A stretch of 64,000 bases of DNA, taken from the NCBI GenBank assembly GCA_964540965.1, contig CAZIOT010000007.1, forward strand, positions 137,172 through 201,171. Reading direction: 5' to 3'. The notes under the pieces are model-generated. The model ran no database searches, had not been told where the DNA came from, and saw nothing but the letters and a program-made list of their open reading frames with translations. A program made the position numbers and the translations under genes. This document shows, in pieces, positions 51,401 to 58,657 of the stretch. Origin of the DNA: JADYZU01 sp964540965. GTDB lineage: Bacteria; Pseudomonadota; Alphaproteobacteria; Rhodobacterales; Rhodobacteraceae. The stretch's first letter is position 1; every line of letters starts with the position of its first letter.

Positions 51401-51877
51401 CATTGGGCGCCCCAGATCAACCTTGGCGTGCCGGTGCTGATCCCCGAGGAATATGTGCCGGATTTGGATGTGCGCCTTGGCCTCTACCGCCGGCTGTCGC
51501 AGCTTTCGACCAAGGTGGAACTCGAAGGTTTCGCCGCCGAACTTATCGACCGCTTCGGCAAATTGCCGCGCGAGGTCAATACCTTGCTGCTGGTCGTGCG
51601 GATCAAGGCGATGTGCCTGCGCGCCGGGATTTCGCAACTGGACGCCGGGCCGAAAGGGGCGACGGTGCGGTTCCACAACGACCGTTTCGCCAACCCGGCC
51701 GGGCTGGTCGAGGTGATCCAGGCCGAGAAGGGTGCCGCGAAGGTCCGCGACAACAAGATCGTGCTGGCCCGCGACTGGCAGACCGAGGCCGACCGCATCC
51801 GCGGCGCGTTCCAGATCGCCAAGGATCTGGCGGAGAAGGTCGCCGAGGTGAAGGCGAAACCGGCAAAGGCACCTTGA
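48416..51877 (+). CDS. mfd: Transcription-repair coupling factor
   Basis: A 1153-residue Mfd. It removes RNA polymerase stalled at DNA lesions and recruits UvrA. An N-terminal UvrB-like region contains VFLFPAWDCLPYDRVSPNPE, followed by the RNA-polymerase-interacting domain (PGDLVVHVDHGVGRYLGL). The RecG-like helicase has Walker A GDVGFGKTEVA near residue 625, DEEQ box VIDEEQHFG, and QIRGRVGRS (motif VI), and a TRCF C-domain follows. Start MIRPASHITV at 48416 is preferred over in-frame TTG upstream. Confidence 0.96.
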   Translation: MIRPASHITVSGAPEGHDARLILREIAERGVPVLHIARDDRRAEQMRAALAFYDPGLPVFLFPAWDCLPYDRVSPNPEIAAARMAVLAALAHRMPERFVLLTTLNAATQRMPARPVVRDAAFVARVGDRVDETELRAYLARMGFSQSATVTEPGDFAVRGGIVDIFPPGHPAPVRLDFFGDVLDGARRFDPATQRTTEKLTTVDLAPVSEVILDDESITRFRQNYRIEFGAAGTDDPLYEAVSAGRKHQGMEHWLGFFHDRLETIFDYLPEATVTLDDQTEAARLARWTAISDQYDTRHAAMAQKGRIDTVYKPAPPGLMYLDDAGWSEAVAARRVLSFVALPQPTGPGVIDAGGRIGRDFAPERQQEKISLFGALAGHIRSRLDAGPVIVASYSEGARERLEGLLEDEGLGETIPVTDMSRVGKRGLHLAVWPLEHGFETRDLTVISEQDVLGDRLIRQAKKRKRADNFLTEAQSLTPGDLVVHVDHGVGRYLGLEVITAAGSPHECLAIEYAEKAKLYLPVENIELLSRFGHEEGLLDKLGGGAWQAKKARLKERIRQMADRLIRIAAERALRHAPELTPPETIWDQFLARFPYAETDDQLQAIEDVLNDLDAGTPMDRLVCGDVGFGKTEVAIRAAFVAAMSGVQVAVIAPTTLLARQHYQSFAERFRGFPLVVRPLSRFVSAKDAEDTRKGLAGGTVDVVVGTHALLAKGVSFKNLGLLVIDEEQHFGVQHKERLKQLRSDVHVLTLTATPIPRTLQMALSGVRDLSIIATPPIDRLAIRTYVSEFDTVTLREALLREHYRGGQSFFVVPRIADLPEMEDWLKREVPEVSHVTAHGQMAAGELDDRMNAFYDGKYDVLLATTIVESGLDIPTANTMIVHRADMFGLAQLYQIRGRVGRSKTRAYAYLTTKPRLKLTPQAEKRLRVLGSLDTLGAGFTLASQDLDIRGAGNLLGEEQSGQMREVGYELYQQMLEDEIARIKSGGAEALPEDGHWAPQINLGVPVLIPEEYVPDLDVRLGLYRRLSQLSTKVELEGFAAELIDRFGKLPREVNTLLLVVRIKAMCLRAGISQLDAGPKGATVRFHNDRFANPAGLVEVIQAEKGAAKVRDNKIVLARDWQTEADRIRGAFQIAKDLAEKVAEVKAKPAKAP

Positions 51878-51900
51878 TCGGCCCGGATTTCCGATCTATT
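51876..51900 (+). terminator. Weak hairpin at the mfd stop codon
   Basis: GATCGG (51876-51881) pairs with CCGATC (51891-51896) and is followed by TATTTT. It overlaps the mfd stop and is 30 bases before the antitoxin gene. It could end mfd transcription or serve as an antitoxin operator half-site; the stem is only 6 bp. Confidence 0.4.
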
Positions 51901-51929
51901 TTCAGGTCTCACTCCGGAAAGGGCAGACC

Positions 51930-52175
51930 ATGCAACGGATCGAAGCGGAACTGGTCATCAGCGTCTCGGACCTGAAGAAGAACCCCTCGGCGGTATTCGA
52001 CAATTCCGAAGGCGCCCCCGTCGCGGTGCTGAACCACAACCGGGTCATGGGTTACATGGTCCCCGCCGCGCTGTTCGAGGAGATGATCGAACGGCTCGAG
52101 GACGAGGAACTGGTCCGCATCGTGCGCGAGAGGGAGGGCGGTGAACGGGTGCGGGTCACGCTCGATGATCTATAA
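51930..52175 (+). CDS. RelB/Phd-type antitoxin
   Basis: An 81-residue protein with a Phd/RelB N-terminal DNA-binding half (ISVSDLKKNPSAVFDNSEGAPVAVLNHNRVMGYMV) and an acidic C-terminal tail that should wrap the toxin (RLEDEELVRIVRERE). It overlaps the RelE-like toxin gene by 11 bases, and RelB-type antitoxins usually repress their own promoter. The start follows GGAAAGG. It lies 52 bases after mfd, an unusual neighbour. Confidence 0.85.
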   Translation: MQRIEAELVISVSDLKKNPSAVFDNSEGAPVAVLNHNRVMGYMVPAALFEEMIERLEDEELVRIVREREGGERVRVTLDDL

Positions 52176-52452
52176 GCTCGATTTCGATACCCGTGCGCTC
52201 AAGGAATGGCGGCGCCTTGATGCGACGATCCGCGAGCAGTTCCGCAAGAAGCTGGCAGAGCGGCTTGAACATCCAAGGGTGCCGCATGACGCACTGTCCG
52301 GTGAACCGGACTGCTACAAGATCAAGCTGCGGTCAGCCGGGTTCCGCCTTGTCTACAAGGTCGAGGATGATGTTCTGGTCGTATTCGTGATCGCCATCGG
52401 CAAGCGCGAGGGCGGCGCGGTCTATGACGAGGCGCGCGACAGGTCGCACTAA
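52165..52452 (+). CDS. RelE/ParE-type toxin
   Basis: A 95-residue RelE-superfamily protein: MIYKLDFDTRALKEWRRLDATIREQFRKKLAERL, then CYKIKLRSAGFRLVYKVEDDVLVVFVIAIGKREGG, the conserved core of RelE mRNA interferases. The basic residues at the expected positions (K, R and the terminal KRE) support ribosome-dependent mRNA cleavage. The ATG overlaps the antitoxin stop region; a GTG at 52141 would add eight residues. Confidence 0.87.
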   Translation: MIYKLDFDTRALKEWRRLDATIREQFRKKLAERLEHPRVPHDALSGEPDCYKIKLRSAGFRLVYKVEDDVLVVFVIAIGKREGGAVYDEARDRSH

Positions 52453-52458
52453 CCGGCC

Positions 52459-53658
52459 CTATCTCCCCCGCATCATCCCCGTCAGCGCCAGCGCCACCGC
52501 GGCCAGCACCAGGATGCACAGCGCCAGCGGCAGCGCGGTGCCGTCAAAGGCAAGGCCCACCGGCACCGACAGCACCACCGATCCCACCGTCGATACCGCC
52601 GCGATGACCGAGGCGGCGAGACCGGCGATATGGCCGACCGGCTGCATGGCCAGCGCATTGACATTGCCGATCACCAGCCCGCCCTGAAAGAACACCGAAG
52701 AACACCACACCATCCACACCGCGAATTCGGCGCCGCGGGGCAGGGGCAACCACAGCGCCAGCAGCATCAGTGCCGACAGGACGATCTGCACCGCCAGCAT
52801 GCCGCGCACGATCGGCAGCATGCCGATCCGCCCGACCAGCCGCGCGTTGAGCAGGCTTGCCGTTGCCGACACCGCGGCGATCAGCGCGAACCACAGCGGA
52901 AACGCCTCGCCCTGACCATAGGCCAGGTCGAACACGCCCTGGACCGAGGACAGCATGGCGAACAGGATGCCAAAGGCCAGCGTCTGCACCAGCACGGACA
53001 GGACGACGACGCGATGGGAAAACATCTCGGCCACCGCCCCGGCCAGCGCCCGCAGGGTCAGCGGCCGCCGCCGTTCGGGGGGCAGGGTCTCGGGCTGTCG
53101 CAGGCCGAACCAGACCAGCGCGACTAGGCCGAACAGCGCGAAGGCCGGAAAGATCGCCCGCCAGCCGGCGGCCTTGATGATGACGGCGCCGACCGCGGGC
53201 GCCACCGCCGGCACGATCATGAAGATGACCATGACAAAGGACATGAGCCGCGCCATCTCGGCCCCGGAATGGCGGTCGCGGACGATGGCCGTGGTCACCA
53301 CCCGCGGCCCGGCGGCGCCAAGGCCCATCACCAGCCGCCCGGCCAGCGCCATGCCCAGGCTCTGCGACTGCCAGGTCATCAGCGCGCCGGCGCAATAGAG
53401 CAGGATCGTGCCGATGATGACCGGCCGCCGGCCGACGGCATCGGCCAGGGGGCCGGTGAACAGCGTGCCGGCGCCCATGCCCAGGATGAAGCTCGACAGG
53501 ATCAGCTGCGCCCGGTTCGGATCGGCGGGGGACAGGTCGGCCGCGATCTCGGGCATCGCCGGCAGCATGGCGTCGATGCCGAAGGCCGACATCGCGGCCA
53601 GCATCGCCATAAGCGCGACGAATTCGACGCGCGACCGGTCGCGGGGCAGGGCGGTCAT
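52459..53658 (-). CDS. MFS transporter, Bcr/CflA drug-export family
   Basis: A 399-residue major facilitator with 12 predicted helices. It starts VEFVALMAMLAAMSAFGIDAMLPAMPEIAADL, the Bcr/CflA start, and has the motif A-like GPLADAVGRRPVIIG. Bcr-type proteins export drugs such as bicyclomycin and various metabolites; the substrate here is unknown. The ATG overlaps the stop of the upstream DsbA-fold gene by 4 bases (ATGA), implying coupling. It is convergent with the toxin gene with 6 bases between. Confidence 0.87.
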   Translation of the reverse strand: MTALPRDRSRVEFVALMAMLAAMSAFGIDAMLPAMPEIAADLSPADPNRAQLILSSFILGMGAGTLFTGPLADAVGRRPVIIGTILLYCAGALMTWQSQSLGMALAGRLVMGLGAAGPRVVTTAIVRDRHSGAEMARLMSFVMVIFMIVPAVAPAVGAVIIKAAGWRAIFPAFALFGLVALVWFGLRQPETLPPERRRPLTLRALAGAVAEMFSHRVVVLSVLVQTLAFGILFAMLSSVQGVFDLAYGQGEAFPLWFALIAAVSATASLLNARLVGRIGMLPIVRGMLAVQIVLSALMLLALWLPLPRGAEFAVWMVWCSSVFFQGGLVIGNVNALAMQPVGHIAGLAASVIAAVSTVGSVVLSVPVGLAFDGTALPLALCILVLAAVALALTGMMRGR

Positions 53659-54302
53659 GCGCCGTCCCCCGTGCCCTCTCCGGCCAGTTCGGCGATCACC
53701 CGGTCCCAAAGGTCGGGCGGCTGCGCCCCCTGCACGGCATGACGGTTGCCGACGATGAAGGTCGGCACCGCGCTGACCCCCATGCGCCGCGAATGCGCGT
53801 CGCGGTCGCGGATCGCCTGCACATCGGCGTCCGAGGCCAGCAGCCGCGACACCGCAGCCCGGTCCATGTCCAGCGTCGCGGCAATATCGGCCAGAACCGC
53901 ATGATCGCCGATATCGAGCCCCTCGACGAAGTTGGCACGGAAGAGGGCGCTGACCGCAGCGGTCTGCCGCCCCTCGATCCCGGCCCAATGGATCAGCCGG
54001 TGCGCGTCGAGTGTATTGGGAATCTTCTGCCCGTCGAAACGGTTGATGGTGACGCCCGCCTCGCGCGCGCGGTCCTCCAGCATGGCATCGGCGCGGGCCA
54101 GCGCCTCGGGCCCGCCCATCCTCTGCTCAAGGTAACTGCGGCGGCTGACCCCCTCGGGCGGCATGTCGGGGTTCAGCATGAACGGATGCCATTCGATGGC
54201 AAAGGGATGGCCGGGATGGCGTTGCAGCGCCCGGTCGAGATTGGCCTTGCCGATATAGCACCAGGGGCAGATCGGGTCGGACAGGATGTCAAGCCGGACC
54301 AT
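53655..54302 (-). CDS. DsbA family oxidoreductase (FrnE-like)
   Basis: A 215-residue cytoplasmic thioredoxin-fold protein of the FrnE/DsbA type. It begins VRLDILSDPICPWCYIGK, with the CPWC redox motif near residues 12-15 (family FrnE-like), followed by MLNPDMPPEG and a C-terminal cis-Pro region SAVPTFIVGNRHAVQGAQPP. No signal peptide. Family members include 2-hydroxychromene-2-carboxylate isomerases and polyketide-related isomerases, so a disulfide or glutathione role is not certain. It is coupled to the MFS exporter gene. Confidence 0.88.
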   Translation of the reverse strand: MVRLDILSDPICPWCYIGKANLDRALQRHPGHPFAIEWHPFMLNPDMPPEGVSRRSYLEQRMGGPEALARADAMLEDRAREAGVTINRFDGQKIPNTLDAHRLIHWAGIEGRQTAAVSALFRANFVEGLDIGDHAVLADIAATLDMDRAAVSRLLASDADVQAIRDRDAHSRRMGVSAVPTFIVGNRHAVQGAQPPDLWDRVIAELAGEGTGDGA

Positions 54303-54429
54303 CGGTTTCCTCCTTGGGAAAAGGGCGCGCCGAATCCCGCCGCGGCGCCCCTTGTAGCGGCGGCGGACGGCGGCGGCAAACCGCAGCGGGCCGGTTGCGC
54401 GCCCGCCGGGCGCCGGATAGGACAGGGCC

Positions 54430-55053
54430 ATGTCCGATCCCGATCCCAGGATGCTGATCCGCATCGCCCGCGCCGGCGGCGGGACCGACCATGCGCCGCC
54501 GCTCGACCTCGGGCAAAGGGTGCGCGAATTGCGCCGCGCCCGCGACTGGACCCTGGAACAGGCGGCGCGCGAGGCGGGGCTGGCCCGCTCGACCCTGTCC
54601 AAGATCGAGAACGGCCAGATGTCGCCGACCTATGACGCGGTCAAGAAACTGGCGACGGGGCTCGGCATTTCGGTGCCGCAGCTGTTCACCGCCTCGGGCA
54701 ATGCCCAGGTCAACGGCCGCCGCGTGGTGACGCGGGCGGGCGAGGGCACGGCGCATCTGACCACCACCTACGAACACGAACTTCTGGGCGAATCGCTGAG
54801 CCAGAAAAAAATGCTGCCCTACCGCGCCCGGATCCGCGCCCGCGACCCGGCCGAATTCAACGGCTGGGTGCGGCACGAGGGCGAGGAATTCCTCTTCGTG
54901 CTGACCGGGATCATCCGGCTGTTCACCGAATTCTACGAACCCGTCGACATGCGCCGCGGCGACAGCGCCTATTACGACGCGACCATGGGCCACAACGTCA
55001 TCTCGGTCTCGCCCGAGGATGCGACGATCCTGTGGGTGACATCGCTGGCCTGA
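54430..55053 (+). CDS. XRE family regulator with cupin domain
   Basis: A 207-residue one-component regulator. The N-terminal helix-turn-helix LGQRVRELRRARDWTLEQAAREAGLARSTLSKIENGQMSPTYDAVKKLA sits near residues 27-75, and the C-terminal half is a cupin barrel (GEEFLFVLTGIIRLFTEFYEPVDMRRGDSAYYDATMGHNV) with metal-ligand-type residues. Such regulators commonly control amino-acid or polyamine genes. It lies divergently from the FrnE/MFS pair and may regulate it, but no operator was identified. Confidence 0.88.
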   Translation: MSDPDPRMLIRIARAGGGTDHAPPLDLGQRVRELRRARDWTLEQAAREAGLARSTLSKIENGQMSPTYDAVKKLATGLGISVPQLFTASGNAQVNGRRVVTRAGEGTAHLTTTYEHELLGESLSQKKMLPYRARIRARDPAEFNGWVRHEGEEFLFVLTGIIRLFTEFYEPVDMRRGDSAYYDATMGHNVISVSPEDATILWVTSLA

Positions 55054-55131
55054 CCTTGCGGCGCGCCTTCGGCGCCGAGTCCTTGCCTCGTCGTCGGCTT
55101 CGCCTCCTCCTCAGGGTGCCTCCGGCGGGGT

Positions 55132-55316
55132 GTGTTGCCGCGACCGCCACTGGTCCGAGGGCGCGGCAACACGTTATGGACGAAGAATGAACAAGAGCAG
55201 GTTACCTGTCATTCTTCGTCCATAAATATCCTCGGGGGGGTGAATGCGCCAAAGGCGCAGAGGGGGGCGGAAGGCCCCCCTTCTTCCTTCCGCCGGGCTT
55301 CAGCCCGGCGCCCCCG
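55132..55316. repeat. Dispersed composite repeat, copy C (two inverted cores)
   Basis: Outer inverted pair GTGTTGCCGCG (55132-55142) and CGCGGCAACAC (55162-55172). It is followed by the core as a 17-bp perfect inverted repeat TTATGGACGAAGAATGA (55174-55190) and TCATTCTTCGTCCATAA (55209-55225) around an 18-base loop. Then come ATATCCTCGGGGGGG, TGAATGCGCC and a hairpin-rich block up to the bdhA stop. It lies between convergent genes. No coding region in the gap. Confidence 0.85.
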
Positions 55317-56090
55317 TCACAGCGCGGTCCAGCCGCCGTCGACCGAAATCGTCGTGCCGGTGATCTGGTCGGCGGCCGGCGAGCACAGGAAGGCGGTAGT
55401 GCCGCCGATCTGCTCGACGGTGGCGAACTGCCGCGACGGCTGGCGGTCGAGCATGACCTTGCGGATCACCTCGTCGCGGCCCAGGCCGTGGGTCTTCATC
55501 TGGTCGGGGATCTGCGCCTCGACCAGCGGGGTCAGGACATAGCCGGGGCAGATCGCGTTGCAGGTGATCGGTTCCTCGGCGGTCTCGAGCGCCGTCACCT
55601 TGGTAAAGCCGACGACGCCGTGCTTGGCCGCGACATAGGCGCCCTTGAAGGGCGAGGCGGTCAGGCCGTGGGCCGAGGCGATGTTGACCACCCGGCCCCA
55701 GCCGGCGGCGCGCATCAAGGGCAGGGCCGCCGCGGTGGTATGAAAGACCGACGACAGGTTGATGGCGATGACCCGGTCCCAGGTCGCCGGCGGAAAGCGG
55801 TCAATCGGCGCGACATGCTGGATGCCGGCGTTGTTGACCAGGATGTCGCAGCGCCCCGCCGCCGCGACCAGCGCCCGGCAGTCCTCGCCATCGGCCATGT
55901 CGGCGCGGATATAGCGCGCCGACACCCCGAATTCCCGGGAAAGGTCGGCCGCCAGCGCATGGTCCGCCGGCAGATCGGTAAAGGAATTGAGCACCACATC
56001 GGCGCCAGCCGCCGCAAGGGCGCGCGCGACGCCCAGCCCGATGCCGGAGGTCGATCCGGTGATGATGGCGGTCTTGCCCTTCAGCGTCAT
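55317..56090 (-). CDS. bdhA: 3-hydroxybutyrate dehydrogenase
   Basis: A 257-residue classical SDR that interconverts 3-hydroxybutyrate and acetoacetate with NAD, used in poly-hydroxybutyrate breakdown. It has TGSTSGIGLGVARALA, LVNNAGIQHVAPI, catalytic Ser in NIASAHGLTASP and YVAAKHGVVGFTK, with the family-specific QHVAPID and NAICPGYVLTPLVEAQIPDQ. The start MTLKGKTAIIT is preferred to an in-frame ATG upstream. A candidate sRNA or leader with a strong terminator lies on the same strand 115 bases upstream. Confidence 0.93.
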   Translation of the reverse strand: MTLKGKTAIITGSTSGIGLGVARALAAAGADVVLNSFTDLPADHALAADLSREFGVSARYIRADMADGEDCRALVAAAGRCDILVNNAGIQHVAPIDRFPPATWDRVIAINLSSVFHTTAAALPLMRAAGWGRVVNIASAHGLTASPFKGAYVAAKHGVVGFTKVTALETAEEPITCNAICPGYVLTPLVEAQIPDQMKTHGLGRDEVIRKVMLDRQPSRQFATVEQIGGTTAFLCSPAADQITGTTISVDGGWTAL

Positions 56091-56205
56091 GTCTGCCCCC
56101 CGATCTGGCCCCGTTCTGGCCCCCTGCCACGGTCGGCCGCACCCTGCCATGCTGCGCCTGCGAAGGAAAGCCGCCCGCCGCCGGGACTGCTACCCGGACC
56201 CGGCG

Positions 56206-56234
56206 AAAAAAAACGCCCGCACGAGGCGGGCGTT
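56206..56234 (-). terminator. Strong intrinsic terminator
   Basis: Minus strand: AACGCCCGC (56226-56234), loop CTCGT, GCGGGCGTT (56212-56220), then T's to 56206, eight in a row counting the stem's last two. The GC-rich stem with a long T run is the best terminator in the window. Confidence 0.9.
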
Positions 56235-56281
56235 AAGTTGTTGAGGCAGGTTTCATACAGGCAAGAAACCTATCGAGCAGT
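56206..56281 (-). ncRNA. Candidate small RNA or bdhA leader attenuator (~76 nt)
   Basis: On the minus strand a promoter-like pair at 56288-56316 is followed by about 76 transcribed bases. These contain a perfect 7-bp hairpin AGGTTTC/GAAACCT (arms at 56265-56271 and 56248-56254), a single-stranded CCTCAACAACTTA, and a 9-bp GC-rich terminator stem with eight U's. The layout, short hairpin plus unpaired CCTC-containing stretch plus Rho-independent terminator, fits a trans-acting sRNA. Since bdhA follows on the same strand, an attenuator for bdhA is the alternative. Confidence 0.6.
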
Positions 56282-56287
56282 AACCTG

Positions 56288-56316
56288 CTTATAAGCAATC
56301 TCGCGCCGGGGGCCAA
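56288..56316 (-). promoter_or_regulatory. Predicted promoter of the candidate sRNA
   Basis: Minus strand: -35 TTGGCC (56311-56316), 17-base spacer, -10 TATAAG (56288-56293). The spacing is optimal and the -10 is close to consensus; the predicted start is near 56281. Confidence 0.55.
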
Positions 56317-56325
56317 GCTAAAAGT

Positions 56326-56354
56326 TTGAAAACGTTCGGGCGCCGGCATAGGCT
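56326..56354 (+). promoter_or_regulatory. Predicted promoter of the solute-binding protein gene
   Basis: TTGAAA (56326-56331), 17-base spacer, TAGGCT (56349-56354), about 40 bases before the start codon. It is divergent from the sRNA promoter, with the two -35 regions close together. Confidence 0.5.
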
Positions 56355-56394
56355 TTGCGGCAACAGGACAGTGATCAGAGAGGCTGCCGTCAAA

Positions 56395-58227
56395 ATGATG
56401 CCCAAGTTCCTACACTCCTTGCGCGTGCGCGCGGGGACAGTGATTCTCGCGGGGCTGGCCGCCGGGTCGATGGCCATGGCCGAGCCCCAGCATGGCATAG
56501 CTATGTATGGCGATCCGGCCTTGCCCCCAGATTTTGACCATCTGCCCTATGCCAATCCCGAAGCGCTGGTGGGTGGCCGCATTGTCACCGCCGAGGTCGG
56601 CAATTTCGACAGCCTCAACCCCTATCTGCAGAAGGGGACGGTGCCCTGGCAACTCACCTATCTCATTTCGGAAACGCTGATGGGGCGGTCGCTGGACGAA
56701 CCGTTCTCGCTTTACGGGCTTCTGGCCGAATCGATGGAGGTCGGGCCGAATCGGGAATGGGTCGAATTCACCCTGCGCCCCGAGGCGCGCTTCAGCGACG
56801 GCGCCCCGGTCACGGTCGAGGATGTGATCTGGTCCTACGAGACCCTGGGGACGCAGGGCCACGGCCGCTATGCCAGCTTCTGGGGCCAGGTGGCCTCGAT
56901 CGAGGCGACCGGCGAACGGTCGGTGCGGCTGACCTTCAACACGACGAACCGTGAACTGGTCCTGCTCGCCGGCCTGCGGCCGATCCTGCAGAAGGCCCAG
57001 TGGGAGGGTGTGGATTTCGCCGATTCCGACGGGCTCGAGATGATCCCGATCACCCCCGGCCCCTATATGGTCACCGATTTCGAGGCCGGCCGTTTCGTCG
57101 AACTGACCCGCAACCCCGATTACTGGGGCTGGGAGGTGCCGTTCCGCCGCGGCACGATGAACATCGAGACCATCCGCTATGAATTCTTCGGCGACGAAAC
57201 CGCCGCCTTCGAGGCGTTCAAGACCGGCGAGGTCAACCTGGTGCGGGAATCGAATGTCGCCCGCTGGGACAGCCAGTATGATTTTCCGCTGGTCGCCGAC
57301 GGCAGCATCGTCAAGGACGTGATCCCGCACCAGCGGCCCTCGGGCATGACCGGGCTGGTGATGAACACGCGCGAACCGCTTTTCGCCGACTGGCGGGTGC
57401 GCGATGCGCTGATCCTCGCCTTCAACTTCGAATTCATCAACGACACGCTGACCGGCGGCCAGTCGCCGCGGATCGCCTCGTTCTTTTCGAACTCGCCGCT
57501 GGGCATGGTGCCGGGCACCCCGGCCGAGGGGCGCGTGGCCGAGCTGCTGGCGCCCTTCGCCGCCGATCTGGTGCCGGGCACCATCGAGGGCTACGCCCTG
57601 CCGGTCTCGGACGGGAGCGAGGCCAACCGCGACAATATCCGCGCGGCGCTTGACCAGCTGGCCGCCGCCGGCTGGACGGTGGCCGATGACGGCGTGCTGC
57701 GCAATGCGGCGGGCGAGGCCTTTGCCTTTGAAATCCTGCTTCAGAATGGCGCGAGCGAGAACACCACGATCACCGACATCTATGTGCAGGCCCTGACCCG
57801 GCTGGGCGTCCAGGCGACGGTGACCGCGGTCGATCCGGCGCAGTTCACCGAAAGGGTGGCGGCGCTCGATTTCGACATGACCTATTACCGGGTCGGGCTG
57901 TCGCTGTCGCCGGGCAACGAGCAGTATCTGTATTTCGGCAGCGAACAGGCCGATACCGGCGGGCGCAACCTGATGGGGATCAAGTCGCCGGTGGTCGATG
58001 CGATGATCGGCGCGATCCTGAATTCGGCCAGCCAGGACGATTTCCGCGCCGCGGTGCAGGCGCTGGACCGGGTGCTGACCGCCGGACGCTATGTGATCCC
58101 GTTCTACCAGTGGAACGACGCCCGCATCGCCCATGCCGCAGATCTGCACTATCCCGAGCATGTGCCGCTGTTCGGTGACTGGCCCGGCTGGCAGCCCGAT
58201 GTCTGGTGGTCCGATGCGGGGCAGTAG
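56395..58227 (+). CDS. Extracellular solute-binding protein, family 5 (peptide type, YejA-like)
   Basis: A 610-residue periplasmic binding protein. It has a signal peptide (LRVRAGTVILAGLAAGSMAMAEP) and the SBP_bac_5 domain: GGRIVTAEVGNFDSLNPYLQKG, then FTLRPEARFSDGAPVTVEDVIWSYE. The sequence GYPYANPEALVGG-like opening (LPYANPEALVGG) and length of about 600 match YejA, which binds oligopeptides and microcin C-type compounds. Permease and ATPase genes of the transporter are not beside it in this window. An in-frame ATG one codon later is equally possible. Confidence 0.87.
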   Translation: MMPKFLHSLRVRAGTVILAGLAAGSMAMAEPQHGIAMYGDPALPPDFDHLPYANPEALVGGRIVTAEVGNFDSLNPYLQKGTVPWQLTYLISETLMGRSLDEPFSLYGLLAESMEVGPNREWVEFTLRPEARFSDGAPVTVEDVIWSYETLGTQGHGRYASFWGQVASIEATGERSVRLTFNTTNRELVLLAGLRPILQKAQWEGVDFADSDGLEMIPITPGPYMVTDFEAGRFVELTRNPDYWGWEVPFRRGTMNIETIRYEFFGDETAAFEAFKTGEVNLVRESNVARWDSQYDFPLVADGSIVKDVIPHQRPSGMTGLVMNTREPLFADWRVRDALILAFNFEFINDTLTGGQSPRIASFFSNSPLGMVPGTPAEGRVAELLAPFAADLVPGTIEGYALPVSDGSEANRDNIRAALDQLAAAGWTVADDGVLRNAAGEAFAFEILLQNGASENTTITDIYVQALTRLGVQATVTAVDPAQFTERVAALDFDMTYYRVGLSLSPGNEQYLYFGSEQADTGGRNLMGIKSPVVDAMIGAILNSASQDDFRAAVQALDRVLTAGRYVIPFYQWNDARIAHAADLHYPEHVPLFGDWPGWQPDVWWSDAGQ

Positions 58228-58333
58228 GATCGTGCTGCTGCTGGCGGCGCTGGCGCTTGCCGGCTGCGGCACGCTCGAGGGCTTTGGCCGCGACCTGAGC
58301 GCCGGGGCGCGGACGGTGCAATCATGGTTCTGA
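58214..58333 (+). CDS. Entericidin-like small lipoprotein (39 residues)
   Basis: A 39-residue lipoprotein, MRGSRIVLLLAALALAGCG then TLEGFGRDLSAG and ending QSWF. The lipobox ALAGC places the anchored Cys at residue 18. The TLEGFGRD motif is the signature of the EcnA/EcnB entericidin family, small membrane lipoproteins of uncertain role. It overlaps the 3' end of the binding-protein gene by 14 bases and the next small gene by 10. Confidence 0.7.
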   Translation: MRGSRIVLLLAALALAGCGTLEGFGRDLSAGARTVQSWF

Positions 58334-58455
58334 GGCTTGCCCTGGCGGCGGCGGCGCTGGCGGCGCTGGCCGCCTGCACGCCCCTGGAGATTGCCGGAGA
58401 TCTGGCCGTCGGCACCGCGCAGGTCGCCGTCGGCGCGGCGGATCTGGTGCTGTAG
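58324..58455 (+). CDS. Small lipoprotein (43 residues)
   Basis: A 43-residue lipoprotein: MVLRLALAAAALAALAACT followed by PLEIAGDLAVGTAQVAVGAADLVL. The lipobox LAAC puts the anchored Cys at residue 18. Its start lies inside the preceding entericidin-like gene, so translation is coupled. The tail is uncharged and hydrophobic. Unknown function; no ribosome site beyond coupling is visible. Too short for routine gene finding. Confidence 0.62.
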   Translation: MVLRLALAAAALAALAACTPLEIAGDLAVGTAQVAVGAADLVL

Positions 58456-58460
58456 CGAGG

Positions 58461-58560
58461 GCGCCGGTCCTTGCGGACCGGCGGAAGAAGGGGGGCCTTC
58501 TGCCCCCCTCTTGGCCTTCGGCCAATTCACCCCCCGAGGATATTTGGGGACGAAGAATGA
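58461..58560. repeat. Dispersed composite repeat, copy D
   Basis: It begins with a perfect hairpin GCCGGTCC-TTGC-GGACCGGC (58463-58482), then GGAAGAAGGGGGGCCTTCTG, CCCCCCTCTTGGCCTTCGGC, and the core CACCCCCCGAGGATATTTGG with GACGAAGAATGA. It sits between convergent genes, right after the tiny lipoprotein pair. The first 20 bases are identical to copy E at 63909. Confidence 0.88.
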
Positions 58561-58657
58561 GCAGGGCGCGCGCGCTTTCTCATTCATTTTCCGAACGTGT
58601 TGGGTGTCCTCGGGCCCATGGCGGGCGCGGCAACAGATCCCGCCAGCGGCGCGACGT

